The notes under the pieces are model-generated. The model made no database searches. It was not told the DNA's origin and worked only from the letters and a program-made list of their open reading frames with translations. A stretch of DNA of 64,000 nucleotides, from the NCBI RefSeq assembly GCF_034424545.1, contig NZ_CP139970.1:3286001-3350000 (forward strand). The letters are read 5' to 3'. Below, one piece after another: positions 1 to 8,636 of this stretch (its first letter is position 1; each line of letters starts with the position of its first letter). The translations under genes were made by a program, and so were the position numbers. This stretch comes from Trinickia caryophylli (GTDB lineage: Bacteria > Pseudomonadota > Gammaproteobacteria > Burkholderiales > Burkholderiaceae).

Positions 1-448
1 CGAAATAATCCATCAGCGCGGGGGCGGCGAACGAGCGGACGAACGCCGAGTCGTACGAGACCGCGAACGCGCTCATGATGCCGAAAAAGGGTAGCACCGC
101 GGCCGTACCGGCCACCCAGGCCCCGATGCCGCCCCGTAGCGCGTGGCCGACCTGCACGGCCACGTTGCAGCCGACGGCGCCGGGCACCATCCACGCAAGC
201 GCGACGAGATCGGAGAATTGCAGACGCGTGAAGCGCCGCTCCCGGTCCACATAGTGGAGCTCGAGCTGCGCCATCAGCGCCAGCCCGCCCCAGGCGAGCG
301 CCGAGCGCAGAAAGACGACGCGAAAAAGCGTCCACAGCGGTTCGCGCGCCACGCGCTGCGCATCGTCGGCCGCGCCGCCGATACTTGGCGACGCGGGCGC
401 GAGCGGTGTCTCCCGAACGTCTCTTTTGTGCGTCGTGGCGTCAGTCAT
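1..448 (-). CDS. Chromate transporter family protein, N-terminal part (runs off the left edge)
   Basis: The minus-strand frame opens with ATG at 448 and stays open to base 2, giving the first 149 residues. After a hydrophilic start of about 40 residues come LWTLFRVVFL and then the ChrA-type segment FSDLVALAWMVPGAVGCNVA, followed by VGHALRGGIGAWVAGTAAVLPFF. The buried Pro-Gly-Ala helix and the LRG-G-GAW loop are typical of the CHR family, whose members export chromate or related anions across the inner membrane. The C-terminus lies outside the window, so it cannot be said whether this is a short-chain (half-size) or long-chain member. The substrate is inferred from the family only. Confidence 0.8.
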   Translation of the reverse strand, partial: MTDATTHKRDVRETPLAPASPSIGGAADDAQRVAREPLWTLFRVVFLRSALAWGGLALMAQLELHYVDRERRFTRLQFSDLVALAWMVPGAVGCNVAVQVGHALRGGIGAWVAGTAAVLPFFGIMSAFAVSYDSAFVRSFAAPALMDYF

Positions 449-534
449 CGACTCGGTCCTTGCGGCCGCGCGCTCGGGGCTTTTCTCGCGCTTCGCGATC
501 GGAGCATGCCTGGGTCTGCCGCTTACCGCAGTCT

Positions 535-2889
535 CTAAACAGATTGCCCGCTGGTGCTCGTCTGGTTGCGGCCCGCGCTCGCTATCGGTTCGCGCGCGCC
601 GCATACGCCGAAGCGTTCGAGCAGTGCGGGAATGCCGTCGGCGGGTACGGGCCGCGAGAACAGAAAGCCCTGCGCCTGAATGTTGCCGAGCGCGGAGAGC
701 CAGGCGATCTGCTCTTCGGTTTCCGTCCCCTCGACGACGACCGTGAGACCGAGAGACCGCGCCAGATTGACGATCGCCGAAACCATGACGCAGACACTGC
801 GGTCGGCGGGGATCGCCTGCACGAACGAGCGGTCGACCTTGAGCGTATCGACCGAGAAGCGGTTCAGATACGACAGAGACGAATAGCCGGTACCGAAATC
901 GTCGAGGGCGATGCTGACGCCGAGCCGCTTTTTCAGCGCTGAAATTTTCTCCGATACGAGCTCGGGGTACTCCATCATCGCCGTCTCGGTGATCTCGAGC
1001 TCGAGCCGGTGGGCGGCGATACCGGTTTCCTCGATCGCTCGCGCGATCGTCTCGTAGAGATCGCCGCGCCAGAACTGGACGGCCGAGATGTTGACGGCGA
1101 GCGAGAGGGATTCATAGCCCTGCGCCTGCCAGGTGGCGAGCTGCTTGCAGGCCTCGCCGATCACGAAGTCGCCGATCGGCACGATAAGGCCGGTGGATTC
1201 GGCCACCGGAATGAACTCGCTTGCCGCGATGACACCCTGCTGCGGATGGTTCCAGCGCACGAGCGCCTCGAAGCCCGTGATGCAGCGGCGCGCGAGGTCG
1301 ATCTTCGGCTGATAGACGAGAAAGAGCTGCTGCTCGGCGAGCGCCACGCGCAGTTGCTGCTCCCATTGCATCAGGTGATCGGCGCGGTGCGAAAGGTGCG
1401 GCGAGTAGAACTGATAGCAGTTTTTGCCGGCATCCTTGGCGCTGTACATGGCAAGATCGGCCTTCTTGAGCAGATCGATCTCGCTTTCGCTGCTAACCGA
1501 ATAAAGCGCGATGCCGATGCTCGCATGCAGCACGAACGACGTGCCTCGCACGTCGAACGGCTCCTCGAATACTTCTCGCATCGTCTCGGCCAATTGCACG
1601 GCCTGCCGCTCGACGTCGCCGCCCTTGAGCACGACGACGAACTCGTCGCCGCCGATCCGGGAGAGCACGCCGGCGGCGCCGACCGTGTCGGCGAGCCGCG
1701 AGGCCGTCATTTGCAGGACGATGTCGCCCGCGTTGTGGCCGAGCGTATCGTTGACGGTCTTGAAGTTGTCGAGATCGATGAAGAGGATCGCGAGACGGCC
1801 GACGTTGGACGGGTCGCTGACGTCCTGCCGGAGGCTTTGCAGCGTGGCATAGCGATTGCGCAGGCCCGTCAGCAGGTCGAACTCGACGAGATGCGTCATT
1901 TCGCGCTCGCGCCCGAGCAGCTTGCCGATCAGCCCGGTGGCAACCGCGAAGAACGCAAGCATCGCAAGCGAGATGAATCCCGCCATCAGCAGGTAGACAT
2001 TGCGCGTGTGATTGTAATCGGCGAATTCTTCCGATTCGGACAGTCCGACGAGCACGCCCATCGGGTAGCCGTCGATATGGCGATAGGAGACGATGCGTTT
2101 CACGCCGTCGATCGGATCGATCTGCGTGCCCGAAACGTGTTCCGAGATCGGGTAGGTTCCCGTTGCCGAGAAGGCCCCGGCCGGGCTCGTGGCAGTGCCC
2201 GTGCGGCGCGCCAGCACGGCTCCGCTGTCGGCGATCACGACGATCACGCCCTCCTTGCCGATCGCCGCATTATTGTAAAAATCGCTCGTGAAGTAATTAG
2301 GATTTTCCGATACCACGACCACGCCGGCGAACGAGCCGTCGGGGTGGTTGAGGCGCCGTGTCATCTGCAGGGTCCACTGATGCGAGACGCGGCCGAGCAC
2401 CGGCGTGCTGATATAGAGCTGATCGTCGTTTTCGTGCTCGTGCACCTTGAAGTGCTCGCGATCGGACAGATCGATCGGCGTGGGGTTCGCTTCGGCCGTT
2501 GACGCAATGAGCCTGCCGTGCTCGTTGATGATCGCGACCTGCACCAGTGTGTCGCTTTGCACGACGCCTTTGTCGACCGTGCTTCGCAGCTCGAAATGAT
2601 CCGGATTCTTCTCGAATTCGTATTTGACGAAGCGCGTGATCTGGTCGACCTGGTGAATGGCCTTGATCGTATGTTGCTCGAGCGCCGCCGAGAGGATCGC
2701 GGCGGAGGCGGCAGCCTCGCGATAAGTCGAGTCGCGTTCGACCGACAGCCGCGCCCAGATTACGGTCCACAGCAGTGCCAGCACGAGCAGGCCGAGCACC
2801 GGGATGGCCACGAGCGCGCGCCGCCGGGAGCGGGCGGGGTCGCGTCTCGCACGGGTGTCACGGGCGGTAAGGAGCCGGGCGAAGTTCAT
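535..2889 (-). CDS. Membrane GGDEF-EAL protein with periplasmic Cache-like sensor
   Basis: A protein of 784 residues. A transmembrane helix at about 25-46 and another at 299-321 bracket a periplasmic Cache-like sensor of about 250 residues. A diguanylate cyclase domain follows (FDLLTGLRNR at about 337, RIGGDEF with GGDEF at 413-417), then an EAL phosphodiesterase domain (FEALVRW with EAL at 541-543, DDFGTGYSSLSY, KVDRSFV, QAQGFLFSRP). Both active-site signatures are intact, so it could make or degrade cyclic di-GMP. The inhibitory RxxD site normally placed before GGDEF reads GAAG, so product inhibition is probably absent. It stands alone, upstream of and facing away from the PhzF remnant side. 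The ligand of the sensor is unknown. Confidence 0.93.
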   Translation of the reverse strand: MNFARLLTARDTRARRDPARSRRRALVAIPVLGLLVLALLWTVIWARLSVERDSTYREAAASAAILSAALEQHTIKAIHQVDQITRFVKYEFEKNPDHFELRSTVDKGVVQSDTLVQVAIINEHGRLIASTAEANPTPIDLSDREHFKVHEHENDDQLYISTPVLGRVSHQWTLQMTRRLNHPDGSFAGVVVVSENPNYFTSDFYNNAAIGKEGVIVVIADSGAVLARRTGTATSPAGAFSATGTYPISEHVSGTQIDPIDGVKRIVSYRHIDGYPMGVLVGLSESEEFADYNHTRNVYLLMAGFISLAMLAFFAVATGLIGKLLGREREMTHLVEFDLLTGLRNRYATLQSLRQDVSDPSNVGRLAILFIDLDNFKTVNDTLGHNAGDIVLQMTASRLADTVGAAGVLSRIGGDEFVVVLKGGDVERQAVQLAETMREVFEEPFDVRGTSFVLHASIGIALYSVSSESEIDLLKKADLAMYSAKDAGKNCYQFYSPHLSHRADHLMQWEQQLRVALAEQQLFLVYQPKIDLARRCITGFEALVRWNHPQQGVIAASEFIPVAESTGLIVPIGDFVIGEACKQLATWQAQGYESLSLAVNISAVQFWRGDLYETIARAIEETGIAAHRLELEITETAMMEYPELVSEKISALKKRLGVSIALDDFGTGYSSLSYLNRFSVDTLKVDRSFVQAIPADRSVCVMVSAIVNLARSLGLTVVVEGTETEEQIAWLSALGNIQAQGFLFSRPVPADGIPALLERFGVCGAREPIASAGRNQTSTSGQSV

Positions 2890-3089
2890 CGGGGGTGAGC
2901 GGGTATCGGGCGTCGGCGTATGGGTTCCAGCGGGCGGAGCAGGTTTGTTCTTGGCTGCATGGCGAGCTTCGTGCCTGGCTTGTCGATAGCGCTTCCAATA
3001 AGTGAAAAATCGCCCGGCCGAGCCTCAAGCGGGCGGCCTGAGCAGGATATTACTGAATGGTTTGAGATTAGGATAGCGCTTGCTTATCG

Positions 3090-3468
3090 AGCGCGCGGCC
3101 GAACCAGCCCGCGGGCTCGCGCCGGGCGCCGCGTGCGCGTGCAAGGGGGAACCGGGCCGGCGCCCGGTAATGGGCGTATTAGGGGGCGTGCGGGGGCGTG
3201 TTGGGCGCGTTGCACGACGCGGGACAAGGCGGCGCCATCGATTTTCAGGCCGATGCAGGTTTCGGGCGAGGCCAGCCGGATGGCAAGCCAGCGCACGCCG
3301 TTGTCCAGCCGTGACGGAGGCACGTCGTTGAAATCGATCTCACCGGTACCGAGGGCCCGCGCGAGCGCGCCGTACTCGGCTTCGGACAAGGGGGCGATGC
3401 GCGTTGCCCTTGAACGGCGCGGTCGAAAAGACGTCGACCTGTTTGAACGCGACGCGTCGCGACGCCAT
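3090..3468 (-). pseudogene. PhzF-family (phenazine biosynthesis-like isomerase) remnant with internal deletion
   Basis: From ATG at 3468 the frame reads MASRRVAFKQVDVFSTAPFK then GNA, a typical PhzF N-terminus. It then jumps without the usual 90-odd residues, and in another frame, to RIAPLSEAEYGALARALGTG and RLDNGVRWLAIRLASPE, a mid-protein PhzF segment, ending in GLKIDGAALSRVVQ. Beyond about 3190 similarity stops, so the C-terminal half is missing too. PhzF proteins are about 260-300 residues; only about 90 recognisable residues remain in two frames. It begins 13 bases after the RidA stop on the same strand, so it was probably the last gene of the upstream operon before it decayed. Confidence 0.8.
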
Positions 3469-3481
3469 GGAGGCTGTCTTC

Positions 3482-3946
3482 TTATGCGAGCTCGGCGATC
3501 AGCTCGATTTCGACGCACGCACCCGTAGGAATCTGCGCGACGCCGAATGCCGAACGCGCGTGCTTGCCCGCATCGCCGAACACTTCGACGAAAAACTCCG
3601 AGGCGCCGTTGGTCACGATGTGCTGCTCGGTGAATTCGAGCGTCGAGTTCACGAGGCTCATGACCTTCACGATGCGCTTGACGCGGTTCAGATCGCCCGT
3701 ATGCGCGTGCAGCGTCGCGAGCAGATCGATGGCGATGGCGCGCGCGGCGTCCTTGCCTTCTTCGGTCGTCATGTTCGCGCCGAGCTTGCCGACCCAGGGC
3801 TTGCCGTCCTTTTTCGCGATGTGTCCGGAAACATAGACGGTGTTGCCCGTTTGCGCGCACATGACATACGCGGCGGCCGGCGTGGCGGCGACCGGCAGTG
3901 CGATGCCGAGGGCGGTGAGCTTGTCGTAGACGTTCTGTTGAGCCAT
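3482..3946 (-). CDS. RidA family (YjgF/YER057c/UK114) protein
   Basis: A protein of 154 residues, slightly longer than the usual 128-residue RidA. It contains NTVYVSGHIAKKDGKPWVGK near the start and NSTLEFTEQHIVTNGASEFF later, ending with GACVEIELIAELA. RidA proteins hydrolyse reactive 2-aminoacrylate and other enamine/imine intermediates released by PLP enzymes; the longer subgroup often lacks proven activity. GAGGA lies 9 bases before the ATG. It follows the aminotransferase on the same strand, with an intrinsic terminator-like hairpin between them, and precedes the PhzF remnant. Coupling to the neighbouring PLP aminotransferase is a reasonable inference. Confidence 0.88.
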   Translation of the reverse strand: MAQQNVYDKLTALGIALPVAATPAAAYVMCAQTGNTVYVSGHIAKKDGKPWVGKLGANMTTEEGKDAARAIAIDLLATLHAHTGDLNRVKRIVKVMSLVNSTLEFTEQHIVTNGASEFFVEVFGDAGKHARSAFGVAQIPTGACVEIELIAELA

Positions 3947-3959
3947 GGGATGTCCTCGA

Positions 3960-3993
3960 TGAAGAAAAAAGAAAGGCGCGGCCGTGGCCGCGC
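3960..3993 (-). terminator. Terminator-like hairpin between aminotransferase and RidA genes
   Basis: Read on the minus strand, GCGCGG pairs with CCGCGC (3976-3993) around a six-base loop that can pair further, followed by a T-rich stretch (complement of 3960-3974, mostly A on the plus strand). The position just after the aminotransferase stop suggests partial termination that lowers RidA expression within the operon. Confidence 0.6.
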
Positions 3994-4020
3994 AGCGTCC
4001 GCCCGCCTTTTGGGGGCTTC

Positions 4021-5217
4021 TCAGAGCCGTTCGCGAATCAACCGGGCGAGCCGGGCGATGCCTTCGTCGATGCGCGCCGGGGGGACGGTCACGAACGAGA
4101 GTCTCAGTGTATTGCGCGCGGCGTCGTGGGCGAAGAACGGCGCACCCGGCACGAATGCGACGTTCTCTGCAATGGCCGATTCGAGCAGTTGCATGGTATC
4201 GATCTTTTCGGGCAGCGTGACCCAGATGAACATGCCGCCCTCGGGGCGGTTCCAGATCACGCCCTGCGGCATGTGGTGCTCGAGCGCCGCGCGCATCGCC
4301 TCGCATTGATCTCGATAGAGCGCACGTACGGTCGGGATGTGCTCGTCGAGAAAGCCGTCCTTGACGACTTCGTGCACGAGGCGCTGCGTGAACGTGGGCG
4401 TATGCAGGTCGGTGGCCTGCTTCGCCTGCACGAGCTTGAAATGCAGCTCTTCGGGGGCCACGAGGTAGCCGAGCCGCAGGCCCGGTGCGAGCACCTTGGA
4501 GAAGGTGCCGCAATGGACGATGTGATCGGGCGCCATCGACAGCATGGTCGGCAGTGGCGTGCCAGCGTAGTCGAGCGCCCCGTACGGATCGTCCTCGACC
4601 ACCGGAAACGGGCTTGTGCGGGCGTACTCGGCGAGCGCGCGGCGGCGCACCAGCGAGAGCCGTCGGCCGGTCGGATTCTGAAAGTTCGGCTGCGCGTAGA
4701 GCAGGCGTGCGCCGGCCGTGAGCGCGGGCGTGAGGCCCTCGGGGACGAGCCCGTCCTCGTCGGTCGGTACCTGCACGTAACTCGGCTCGAAAAGCGAGAA
4801 GGCCTGAAGCGCGCCGAGGTAGGTCGGTGTCTCCACGAGCACCGGACTTGCCGGATCGATCAGCACCTTGCCGAGCAGATCCAGCGCTTGTTGCGAGCCC
4901 GTCGTTACGAGCACCTGCGACGGCCGGATCGTGGCGCCGCCGGTGGACAGCCTCGCCGCGATCCATTCGCGCAGAGGGAAATAGCCTTCGGTGGCGCTGT
5001 ATTGGAGCGCGGCCGCGGGCGCCTCGCGCAACACGCGGTCCGCCGCCTCGCGAATCCGTTCGGCCGGGAACGTGGCCGGCGCGGGCAGGCCGCCGGCAAA
5101 CGAAATGACTTCGGGGCGCTCGGTGACTTTGAGGATCTCGCGGATGGCCGAACTCGTAAGCTTGCGGGCGCGCTCGGAAAGCTGCCAGGTGCGATGCGGC
5201 ATGTCGCTCTGATCCAT
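4021..5217 (-). CDS. PLP-dependent aminotransferase, class I/II (2-aminoadipate/kynurenine aminotransferase-like)
   Basis: A protein of 398 residues, full length for fold-type I aminotransferases of the LysN/KAT II subgroup. Visible are VISFAGGLPAPATFP near the N-terminus, LVTTGSQQALDLL, the NPTG loop at 181-184, and the PLP-binding lysine at 241 in GTFSKVLAPGLRLGY, with a distal SF arginine (RLSF) near the C-terminus. It transfers an amino group from an amino acid to a 2-oxo acid in the cytosol; the substrate cannot be read from sequence. CAAGGAGACATCC places a strong ribosome site before ATG at 5217. It is the third gene of the operon facing the MocR regulator. Confidence 0.92.
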   Translation of the reverse strand: MDQSDMPHRTWQLSERARKLTSSAIREILKVTERPEVISFAGGLPAPATFPAERIREAADRVLREAPAAALQYSATEGYFPLREWIAARLSTGGATIRPSQVLVTTGSQQALDLLGKVLIDPASPVLVETPTYLGALQAFSLFEPSYVQVPTDEDGLVPEGLTPALTAGARLLYAQPNFQNPTGRRLSLVRRRALAEYARTSPFPVVEDDPYGALDYAGTPLPTMLSMAPDHIVHCGTFSKVLAPGLRLGYLVAPEELHFKLVQAKQATDLHTPTFTQRLVHEVVKDGFLDEHIPTVRALYRDQCEAMRAALEHHMPQGVIWNRPEGGMFIWVTLPEKIDTMQLLESAIAENVAFVPGAPFFAHDAARNTLRLSFVTVPPARIDEGIARLARLIRERL

Positions 5218-5303
5218 GGATGTCTCCTTGTCGTACGAGGGTTGCTACGAAGGTTTGAATAATGAACGGAACGCGGGACGAACCCGCGAGGCGAAAGTGT
5301 CGA

Positions 5304-6224
5304 TTATCGCTCGGGTTGCAGCGCTGTGCGCACAGGTGGTGCCGGCCGTACCGCTGCCTTGCGGCCGACGATGACGGTGGCGATCACGGCAGCCGCGAAG
5401 AGCCACGTCGATGGCTGCACCGATTCGCCGAAAAACGCGGCCGCAAACGCGATCGTGAAGAAGATCTGCAGCAACTGTACCTGCCCGACGCGCGCGATGC
5501 CGCCGATGGCGAGGCCGGCGTACCAGGCGAAGAAGCCGATCAATTGCGAAAAGAGCGTGACGTAGCCGAACGCGAGCCAGGTCCGCAGCGCGAGCGGCGC
5601 GGGGTGTGCGAGATGCTGCTGCCAGACGAGCCAGCCGACGGGCACGGCGAGAAACGGCGCCGTGACGACGAGCGTCCAGCAGATCACCTGCCAGCCGCCC
5701 ATTTGCCGGGCGAGGCGGGCGCCTTCGGCATAGCCGAGCGCGCCGATGGCCACGGCGGCGAGCATCCAGGCGTCGCCGGCTTCGAGCGTGCCGCCGCCCG
5801 CGTTGAGCGCGAACGCCACCACGAGCCCGCTGCCTACGGCTGCGCTCGTCCAGAAGGCGGCGGACGGCCGTTCGTGCGACAGCCAAGCGGCGTAGAGGGC
5901 GACGAAGAGCGGCTGCAGGCCACCGACGAGCGCGCCGTGCGACGCCGGTACGGTTTTCATGGCCCAGGCCGAGAAGACGGGAAACGCGACGATGACGCCG
6001 AGCGCGACGACGAAAAGGCTCTTCAGCTGCGCGCGAGTCGGCAGCCGCTCGCGGCGCCAGGCGAGCAGGGCGGCGGCCGGCACGGCGGCGGCAAGGGCTC
6101 GGCCAAGGCCGTTCAGGAGCGGGTGGATCTCCTGAACGACGATGCGCGTCATCGGCAGCGTGAGGCTGAAGATCGCGACGCCGACGAGGCCGAGCAGCAT
6201 GCCCTGCGATTCGCGTGAAATCAT
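5304..6224 (-). CDS. EamA/DMT-family transporter
   Basis: A protein of 306 residues with ten predicted hydrophobic helices arranged as two EamA repeats (first repeat starting MLLGLVGVAIFSLTLPMTRI, second starting AWMLAAVAIGALGYAEGARL). This family mostly exports amino acids and small metabolites across the inner membrane. ATG at 6224 is preceded by AGGAC. Genes for a VOC protein (upstream) and an aminotransferase (downstream) lie on the same strand with short gaps, so the transporter probably moves a substrate or product of that pathway. The exact substrate is unknown. Confidence 0.9.
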   Translation of the reverse strand: MISRESQGMLLGLVGVAIFSLTLPMTRIVVQEIHPLLNGLGRALAAAVPAAALLAWRRERLPTRAQLKSLFVVALGVIVAFPVFSAWAMKTVPASHGALVGGLQPLFVALYAAWLSHERPSAAFWTSAAVGSGLVVAFALNAGGGTLEAGDAWMLAAVAIGALGYAEGARLARQMGGWQVICWTLVVTAPFLAVPVGWLVWQQHLAHPAPLALRTWLAFGYVTLFSQLIGFFAWYAGLAIGGIARVGQVQLLQIFFTIAFAAAFFGESVQPSTWLFAAAVIATVIVGRKAAVRPAPPVRTALQPER

Positions 6225-6289
6225 GTCGGATAGTCCTGAATCGATGCTGAGGAGAAAACGGGAATCGGGAAACGAGAAAGGCGCCGCGT

Positions 6290-7018
6290 TCAGCCGAGCA
6301 TGCGTACGCCGGAGGGTGTCTCGAATTCGGCGACGAGCGCGGGAGCCGGGGCCGGCACGCCGTCGAGCACGATCAGGTGCGCCGCGCCGAGCCAGTTCAA
6401 CTGCGCGGCTGCGAGCTCGGGCTGCGGATGGCGCGCCTTGAGCGTCTTGAGCGCCACGCCGGAGGACGGCAGCGTCGCGCCCGGGTGCGCGGGCGTGTCC
6501 CACTGGATGAGGGTTGGCACGACGCCGTCGCCTGCGCCTTGCCAGGCGGGGAAGCTGCCGTCGTCAGGCACGGTGAGCCGCCAGGTCAAAACTCCGCGCG
6601 ACATGGCGATGGCGGGCGGGATGCGCGATGGATACTGCGACTGCCAACGAGCGAGATCGCGCGGACGGCTCACCCGCGCGGCCCAGTGCGCGAGAAACGG
6701 CCCACGCTCGAGTCGCTCGCGCATGGCCGGTCTGTCGAGTTCGAACCAGCGTGCGCGCGCAACGCCGTCCATGCCCGGCCGCTGCGTTGCCGGCGAGGAC
6801 GAAGCGGGATGCGCCTCGGCGTCAGGGTCGATCGCTATCACTTCCAGATAGGCGCCGCCAAAGAGGCCGAGCACGCGGTTGTGCGTGCCCATGCCGGCAT
6901 GCTTGCCGCCCGGCAGGAGCTCGATGCCGAGGGCCTCGGTGACGAAGCGCGCGCCTTCGTCGAGCGTGCGGGCCGCGACGACGAGGTGATCGAGTTCGAG
7001 CGAGGGAACGTTGTGCAT
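6290..7018 (-). CDS. VOC-superfamily protein with glyoxalase-like domain
   Basis: A protein of 242 residues beginning LELDHLVVAARTLDEGARFV and continuing with GMGTHNRVLGLFGGAYLEVIA, the vicinal-oxygen-chelate pattern of the glyoxalase-like (PF13468-type) group. His and Glu residues typical of the first metal-binding half are present (DH at the start, YLEV). The C-terminal half (LTVPDDGSFPAWQGAG, LIQWD) matches the same group. The reaction is not established for this family. It is the first gene of the operon that faces the MocR-type regulator, 112 bases away. Confidence 0.8.
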   Translation of the reverse strand: MHNVPSLELDHLVVAARTLDEGARFVTEALGIELLPGGKHAGMGTHNRVLGLFGGAYLEVIAIDPDAEAHPASSSPATQRPGMDGVARARWFELDRPAMRERLERGPFLAHWAARVSRPRDLARWQSQYPSRIPPAIAMSRGVLTWRLTVPDDGSFPAWQGAGDGVVPTLIQWDTPAHPGATLPSSGVALKTLKARHPQPELAAAQLNWLGAAHLIVLDGVPAPAPALVAEFETPSGVRMLG

Positions 7019-7096
7019 GCGAGGGAAGCGGTTCGGGCCGCCAATGCGGGCAATAATGTAGCATCCACTTTAATGGCTGATGCCGGCACAGTAACG

Positions 7097-7129
7097 GTAC
7101 AATTGCCGCGATACTTCTCTGTACAGTTG
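7097..7129. promoter_or_regulatory. Candidate MocR-type operator: direct repeats in the divergent promoter region
   Basis: GTACAATTG at 7097-7105 is repeated as GTACAGTTG at 7121-7129, 24 bases apart, that is on roughly the same helix face. MocR/PdxR-type regulators commonly bind paired direct repeats upstream of their own gene and the divergent target. The first copy also contains TACAAT, a plausible -10 box. The assignment to this regulator is inference from position. Confidence 0.4.
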
Positions 7130-7130
7130 G

Positions 7131-8624
7131 ATGGCCGCCATGTCCGCCACACTCGATCTTATTCCGGCTCCGCACGGGGCATCGCCGCTGACCCTCGTGG
7201 AGCAACTCGTGCAATGGGCACGCCGGCGCATCGACGAACGCGTGTTCCGCCCCGGCATGCGCATGCCTTCGATCCGCAAGCTCGCGCAGGACAAGAGTGT
7301 GTCGCGCTTCACCGTCGTCGAAGCGTACGAGCGGCTCGTCGCGCAAGGCTATCTGGAGTCGCGCAGGGGCTCGGGCTTTTACGTGCGCGAACGCGCGAAC
7401 GGCAGTTCGCCGCCGGCGCTCGGCGGGGCTTCCACGAGCAAGGCTGCTCCCGTGCGCAATACGATCGACGTCGCCTGGCTGCTGCGCAGCACGGTCCAGA
7501 CGAGCAGCGCTGAAAAAGGCCCGGGGCTCGGCTACCTGCCGACGCGCTGGCTCGACGGCGAGCTCGTGGCCGGCGCCCTGCGCACGCTCGGGCGCCAAAG
7601 CGCGGCCCAATGGCTCGGCAACGGCACGGCCCAGGGGTTTCTGCCGCTGCGCCAGCAACTGCAGACGCGCCTCGCCGAGTTCGAGATCGGCGCGCAGCCC
7701 GATCAGCTCGTGCTCGTGTCCGGCATTACGCAGGCGATCGATCTGATCGCCCGGCTTTTCGTGCAGGCGGGCGATGCGGTGGTGGTCGGCGATCCTGCCT
7801 GGTTCCAGATGTTCGGCCGCTTCGCGTCGCAGGGCGCGCGGCTCGTGGGCATGCCCTATACGGCGAACGGGCCGGACATCGACGCACTCGAGACGCTCGT
7901 CGCGACATGGCGCCCGAAGATGCTCGTCATCAACTCGGTGCTGCACAACCCGACGGGCACGTCGCTTTCGCCGGCGCAAGCGTTCCGCATTCTCCGGCTT
8001 GCCGAAGCGTACGATTTCATCGTCGTGGAAGACGACGTATATGGCGACCTGTGCCCGCCGAGCTATCCCGCAACGCGCCTGGCGAGCCTCGATCAACTGA
8101 AGCGCGTGATCTACCTCGGCAGCTTCTCCAAGACGCTGACGGGCAACCTGCGCGTGGGTTTCGTCGCCGCTTCGCCCGATCTGGCGCAGGCGCTGACGGA
8201 CCAGAAGCTGCTTGTCGGCATGACGACGCCCGAACTCAACGAGCGCGTGCTCTACAAGGTGCTGACCGAAGGGCACTACCGGCGCCATGTCGAGCGGCTG
8301 CGCGCGCGGCTCGACGGCGTGCGCGACAAGTGCGCGAAAATGCTCGAGGCGGCCGGGTTCACGCTGTTCACGGCGCCGGCGGCCGGCATGTTCCTCTGGG
8401 CGGACGCGGGCGTCGACGCCGACGCGTTCGCGGCCGCGGGGCAGGAGGCCGGCTTCTTGCTTGCTCCAGGCAGTCTTTTCTCGCCGCACCAGTCGCCGAC
8501 CACTTTCTTGCGCTTTAACGTCGCCAACTGCGGCGATCCGGCGCTGCCGGGCTTTCTCGCCGGCTATCTCGATGCGCGGCGCACGGCGAGGCCCTTGAAA
8601 ACGGGGCAGGGCGCCCCCAGTTGA
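7131..8624 (+). CDS. MocR-type transcriptional regulator (GntR wHTH fused to aminotransferase domain)
   Basis: A protein of 497 residues. Residues about 20-85 are a GntR-type winged helix (MRMPSIRKLAQDKSVSRFTV, then LESRRGSGFYV). Residues about 130-490 are a fold-type I aminotransferase-like domain with HNPTGTSLS and a PLP lysine at 334 in GSFSKTLTGNLRVGF. Such regulators use PLP or a PLP-amino acid adduct as effector. Divergent orientation to the VOC-EamA-aminotransferase-RidA operon suggests it controls that operon. ATG at 7131 and a second in-frame ATG at 7140 are both possible; neither has a clear Shine-Dalgarno. Confidence 0.92.
   Translation: MAAMSATLDLIPAPHGASPLTLVEQLVQWARRRIDERVFRPGMRMPSIRKLAQDKSVSRFTVVEAYERLVAQGYLESRRGSGFYVRERANGSSPPALGGASTSKAAPVRNTIDVAWLLRSTVQTSSAEKGPGLGYLPTRWLDGELVAGALRTLGRQSAAQWLGNGTAQGFLPLRQQLQTRLAEFEIGAQPDQLVLVSGITQAIDLIARLFVQAGDAVVVGDPAWFQMFGRFASQGARLVGMPYTANGPDIDALETLVATWRPKMLVINSVLHNPTGTSLSPAQAFRILRLAEAYDFIVVEDDVYGDLCPPSYPATRLASLDQLKRVIYLGSFSKTLTGNLRVGFVAASPDLAQALTDQKLLVGMTTPELNERVLYKVLTEGHYRRHVERLRARLDGVRDKCAKMLEAAGFTLFTAPAAGMFLWADAGVDADAFAAAGQEAGFLLAPGSLFSPHQSPTTFLRFNVANCGDPALPGFLAGYLDARRTARPLKTGQGAPS
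8594..8622 (+). promoter_or_regulatory. Sigma-32 (RpoH) promoter of htpG
   Basis: CTTGAAA at 8594-8600 is followed after 14 bases by CCCCAGTT at 8615-8622. The heat-shock consensus is CTTGAAA, 13-15 bases, CCCCATnT, so only one conserved base differs. The boxes overlap the last codons of the MocR gene. Transcription would begin near 8629, about 100 bases before the htpG ATG. Confidence 0.8.
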
Positions 8625-8636
8625 CGGCCTGTTCGC

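Noticed and set aside
1009..2502. 497-residue plus-strand open frame opposite the GGDEF-EAL gene
   Set aside because: Complement of clear GGDEF/EAL coding sequence, high in charged residues only.
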